Notes under the pieces: model-generated
Databases searched by the model: none
The model's input: only the letters and a program-made list of their open reading frames with translations
What the model was told of the DNA's origin: nothing
Translations under genes and position numbers: made by a program
NCBI GenBank assembly: GCA_002476495.1
Contig: DLKL01000012.1
Coordinates: 1 to 33,935 of the forward strand
Direction of reading: 5' to 3'
DNA: 33,935 nucleotides
From: Lachnospiraceae bacterium UBA7589
GTDB lineage: Bacteria; Bacillota; Clostridia; Lachnospirales; Lachnospiraceae
In this document: positions 31,701-33,935 of the stretch, one piece after another
Layout of the letters: every line of letters begins with the position of its first letter
Position numbering within the stretch: position 1 is the stretch's first letter

Positions 31701-33935
31701 ACTCGATTAGAAAGATTACCTATTATATCTCCGTTTTCATCCACGAAGCTGTAATATAAAGAATCGCACCCGCTTCCCTCTGAACTGTATTCAAAGGTTA
31801 TGCTGAGACTGTCAATATAAGCTCCGTCCTCTGTAGTCTGTGAGTGGAAATATGCGCCAAAAGGAAGCTTGTTAAAGTAAAAATATTCAGGGGAAACAGA
31901 ATATTTTTCAAGGCTTGGCCCTGTTGTATCCACATTAAGGTTACTCAGTGTAACAGTCTGTGTGACTGCTCCCGTCAGTGTACTGTACATCTGAATATAT
32001 ACTGTTCCGTTAACCATATCCGGAACATCAACCGAAGTTGCTGTAAACAATCCTTCGACCTCGCTCTTTGACATTGCAGGGTAAATATCCTGGCTGGCTG
32101 CAGTAAACATTCTGATTCTGTTATATTTTTCTCCGTATGGAGTAATTGTAAGTCCCGGATAAAATCCATTGGAGCTCTTGTCGGTGCTGAGTCTGAAATT
32201 AGCTGTGGACGTAGTTGTTTCGCTATACATTATGCCCTCGTCCCTTGTTACGGTAAAGCTGCTCTTATCACTGTCCTGGGCCATGGCATAATTCTTGTTT
32301 GAGCTGTTAAATACCGGTGCAATGTCATAAGTTCCCGGATTACTGTACAGGACTCGCTGTGTACTGAAGGACACTGCTCCCAGACGGCTCTCTATATATA
32401 ACATTTTGTCATCATCGGTAAGAAGCCCCTCATATATGGCTCTTTCATTTTCGGGAAGCTGTTCCGGATTCTTCAGATAAACTACATATGAAGGATTATC
32501 CTCACCATATAATACAGTGTCATCCTCACCCTCCGGAAGCTTTATGCCAATGCTCAGATACTTTGGATATACGGTTGCCACTCCGTAAACCTCTACGGTT
32601 GATGCAGCTGTTATACCGGTAAGCACATAATTGCCAAGCTTATCCGCATCACCGGCAAGCTTAACACCGGTAAGCTTAATGTCCTTGTTATATCCCGCGT
32701 CCTCGTTAAGTAAGGTAGCATTGCCGTCCACTGTGAGATAAACATTATCCTTTCCTGTATCGGCAAACTCTACTACTCCCTCCAGCTCGACTCTTGGGCT
32801 GACAGCAATCTGATTGTCACCGTTGTAAGATTTGTATGGCTCCTGTGACCTGCCCGGATCTCTTATCGATTCCGGATCAATTGTAACCTGCTTTTTAGAT
32901 GCATTAAGGGTAACAATATACTCTGAAACCCTTTCATCCTCAGGAGTTGAAGGATCATCCACCGCCTTGTTATCTGTGACGGTAAGTGTAACGGAAACAC
33001 CGCCTGCATTAGTTACCTTCATAATCTGTCCGCTGATCTTAAAATAAGTTCCGCCGTTAGTCACACCAAGACCGTAGCTTCCCAATGTCTCAATATCTGC
33101 CTGGGAAATACTGTATGTAAATTCAGACTGGGTATTATCATTATAAATTGCCTGTATAATCGTACTTACATCATCACCGTAGCTTCCTGAAATACCTACT
33201 GAGGTTCCGTCAGAAGACACTACACCATCGTCTGAGGCAGAAAGATGAATATTCTTGTATGCCCATATGGCTGTAAGCCTTCTTCCTGTAATATTAGGAT
33301 TAAGTGTCACATCCGTAACCGGATCAAACAAAAGTGTTGTGTCTACAGGAGTGTCAATTGAAAATACAGTTGAATTATATTTCCATCCGCTTAATGTATA
33401 TGCATCACTCTGTGCCCAGAATTCCTCTCTGGAAGGAAGCATCTGATTTGAGCCATATGTATACTCAAAGGTCCGGATTTGCTGGCTGCCATCCTTGACA
33501 GCAGCATCAGAAGGCGGATTATCTCCTATGGCATCAAATGATACCTCACCCTTCATTGCTTCCCATTCTCCCGAAAGGGCAATCTCATCAATCATATGTC
33601 CAACCGGGATAACTACGGTTGTATCGGGAGCATAATATGTATTATTGAACTTAAGTCCTGCAAAGCTGTAGCCTGTCATATAATAGTTATAATCCGCCGC
33701 ATTCTTCACAGTGTATGAAATCTCCGGATATATGCTTCCCTCCACAGGTGTTGCCGGAGCAGTCTCTGTAATCTCGGGAAGATTCCCCTTGCTGTCAACT
33801 ATCCTGACAGGATATGAATTACGGGTAGCCTTGAAATAAATATTATAGGAATTATTTACGGCAACCCATGTGTCTTGTAAGGTTCCGTCTCCGATAGATG
33901 AGGTACATCCCGGATCAAGATAAAATCCGTCAATT
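28787..33935 (-). CDS. Giant sortase-anchored surface protein, N-terminus outside window
   Basis: The frame is open from the window edge (first full codon at 33934) to TAA at 28787, giving 1715 residues; the GTG at 33745 is not a start. From the visible N-terminus come InlB/Flg_new-like beta-grasp units (about 33200-33900), YDG and MBG-like repeats (about 32220-32780), then Ig-like domains with four DxxGN turns (DETGN, DNAGN, DNAGN, DNAGN; about 30300-31650). A fibronectin III-like unit (about 30030-30320), a carboxypeptidase-regulatory-like fold (about 29770-30020), an NHFSIYALY-type segment near 29250, and a second InlB-like repeat (about 29015-29225) follow. The end has TPNTGD, a hydrophobic helix and KRKRTK. 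Such proteins act as adhesins or matrix-binding stalks. No catalytic domain is visible. Domain limits are approximate and by eye. Confidence 0.9.
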   Translation of the reverse strand, partial: IDGFYLDPGCTSSIGDGTLQDTWVAVNNSYNIYFKATRNSYPVRIVDSKGNLPEITETAPATPVEGSIYPEISYTVKNAADYNYYMTGYSFAGLKFNNTYYAPDTTVVIPVGHMIDEIALSGEWEAMKGEVSFDAIGDNPPSDAAVKDGSQQIRTFEYTYGSNQMLPSREEFWAQSDAYTLSGWKYNSTVFSIDTPVDTTLLFDPVTDVTLNPNITGRRLTAIWAYKNIHLSASDDGVVSSDGTSVGISGSYGDDVSTIIQAIYNDNTQSEFTYSISQADIETLGSYGLGVTNGGTYFKISGQIMKVTNAGGVSVTLTVTDNKAVDDPSTPEDERVSEYIVTLNASKKQVTIDPESIRDPGRSQEPYKSYNGDNQIAVSPRVELEGVVEFADTGKDNVYLTVDGNATLLNEDAGYNKDIKLTGVKLAGDADKLGNYVLTGITAASTVEVYGVATVYPKYLSIGIKLPEGEDDTVLYGEDNPSYVVYLKNPEQLPENERAIYEGLLTDDDKMLYIESRLGAVSFSTQRVLYSNPGTYDIAPVFNSSNKNYAMAQDSDKSSFTVTRDEGIMYSETTTSTANFRLSTDKSSNGFYPGLTITPYGEKYNRIRMFTAASQDIYPAMSKSEVEGLFTATSVDVPDMVNGTVYIQMYSTLTGAVTQTVTLSNLNVDTTGPSLEKYSVSPEYFYFNKLPFGAYFHSQTTEDGAYIDSLSITFEYSSEGSGCDSLYYSFVDENGDIIGNLSNRVQLIKDGITGRYKAGVTIHPGEYGQLVVYAVDETGNKSVVNKIKVDECVEYIENNPVGDGYYEWMVENTIDSSFIQASAGGSAAVSDTWYNSLNLSVDSKDDESGVNSIEWIITDPSGAVISDKQTASTDYAVTATGYGKVLEYTFNKELSDSTLVPGNYVIKGILMDNAGNRAELDEVGPFLLDTKEPVISDNTEYSTEYVNTVILKFTVTEGEDESGVASVVLYKKDGSSLVPVETWSASDSYEKKLTESGEYVIQAADNAGNIASKNINLNNVSNVTPDKPVINITGTTGNNGWYISDQPEIQIKSSEVTRDNVPVTTHYKIITEDRERESRFTQADEVFTLKYEGSITIEAWAESASGVKSEKTTRELSVDVDAPEIYITESATDDDGRINVKFRIVDEVSGVNKDKVTVNGNAVDTIEEQGAVTGSFDATYGDEFVICAEDNAGNISDEEHFNPLTISVNPITGITETGAYLEAFIYKGTYDIADAYITLREDKDSTYSGCLYNKTEEGYGLHLDARFNNLKKNTVYWYKIYAKTKTSNEVKTFEGSFRTSNPDATGSVAGTVSYAPGVNETYPVYVSLYEGNTVVASDTIESAGESAYRFDNVNDGVYRVVATNGKLTKTGAVTVENGGIVYPEDYALNGGINLVLNAMSTSVVIKDNAINISADGLEKIYDTTWYEGAITPDDKAALAQGGTIDICLYADNINVTEISPEEQGIFASKLGKSAVVERYIRLYIIKEVRDANGNLINGTPSYVSDLYDPVTISFPLGSLSGQKIYVASIHNTGNDYTFINWDSDSDMVLSKNYVTVNTNHFSIYALYRMVAAPATYTVKWVDGDGKVMKTETVEAGSSATPPTQLPTKTATEKYIYTFSGWDTDYSKITKDTIIAAWFTAKDRNKQDNNVNAPDATIKPGDKDNTSSNTDKKYTYMDSTNTPNTGDTVNILLLAGLLFVSLTFMVVMAVKRKRTK
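28790..28894 (-). other. Cell-wall sorting signal of the giant surface protein
   Basis: The last 35 residues begin TPNTGD, followed by about 22 hydrophobic residues and the basic tail KRKRTK. This is the LPxTG-type layout, with Thr instead of Leu at the first position. Sortase would cut between Thr and Gly and link the protein to peptidoglycan. Confidence 0.8.

Noticed and set aside
33745..33747. GTG as the start of the giant surface protein
   Set aside because: The frame stays open and protein-like up to the window edge, no ribosome site precedes the GTG and no signal peptide follows it.

Overview
The window reads as a chromosomal segment of an anaerobic, spore-forming member of the Firmicutes, most likely a Lachnospiraceae-type clostridium. 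The grounds are the AT-rich sequence, strong AGGAGG ribosome binding sites, an alpha/beta-type spore protein gene, a single-chain glycyl-tRNA synthetase, pyruvate phosphate dikinase, DUF1385 and DUF4364 proteins, and gut-type conjugative-element genes at the left end. I do not name a species. Nearly every gene is on the minus strand, so reading order is right to left; only a 56-residue Asn-rich gene and a DUF4364 gene are on the plus strand.

Left end (1-2821): wreckage of integrative/conjugative elements. It holds an XRE-HipA single-chain gene running off the window, a chimeric ORF joining a ParA ATPase to the tail of a giant conjugative helicase/methylase, a coupled pair of small element genes (DUF6075, DUF3970), and an orphan C-terminal fragment abutting the stop codon of ppdK. 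This is the only clearly accessory DNA apart from the surface protein.

Region 2823-13248: ppdK; the plus-strand Asn-rich gene behind a sequence that fits the sigma-G consensus; then a probable operon running acyl-ACP thioesterase, cdd, M16C peptidase, era, recO, glyS. A -35/-10 pair stands at 13283-13311 and a hairpin ends the run at 5862-5900.

Region 13383-16848: a sulfur operon, metY-cysK-rrf2, with a promoter flanked by two inverted repeats that are good candidates for the operator of its own Rrf2 regulator, followed by an O-acetyltransferase gene and terminator. Upstream come mntP, a MATE transporter and a cupin.

Region 19344-28290: translation, termination and protein quality control: rho, rpmE, DUF1385, prmC, prfA; then engB, clpX and tig. 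Rho carries seven 12-residue Lys/Pro/Glu repeats in its N-terminal insertion. clpP and lon, often found between tig and engB in related genomes, are absent here although ClpX keeps its ClpP-docking IGF loop.

Right end (28484-33935): an alpha/beta spore DNA-binding protein and the C-terminal 1715 residues of a very large, repeat-domain, sortase-anchored surface protein whose start lies outside the window.

There is no gene-free stretch above about 300 bases. I saw no tRNA, rRNA, CRISPR array or complete insertion sequence.
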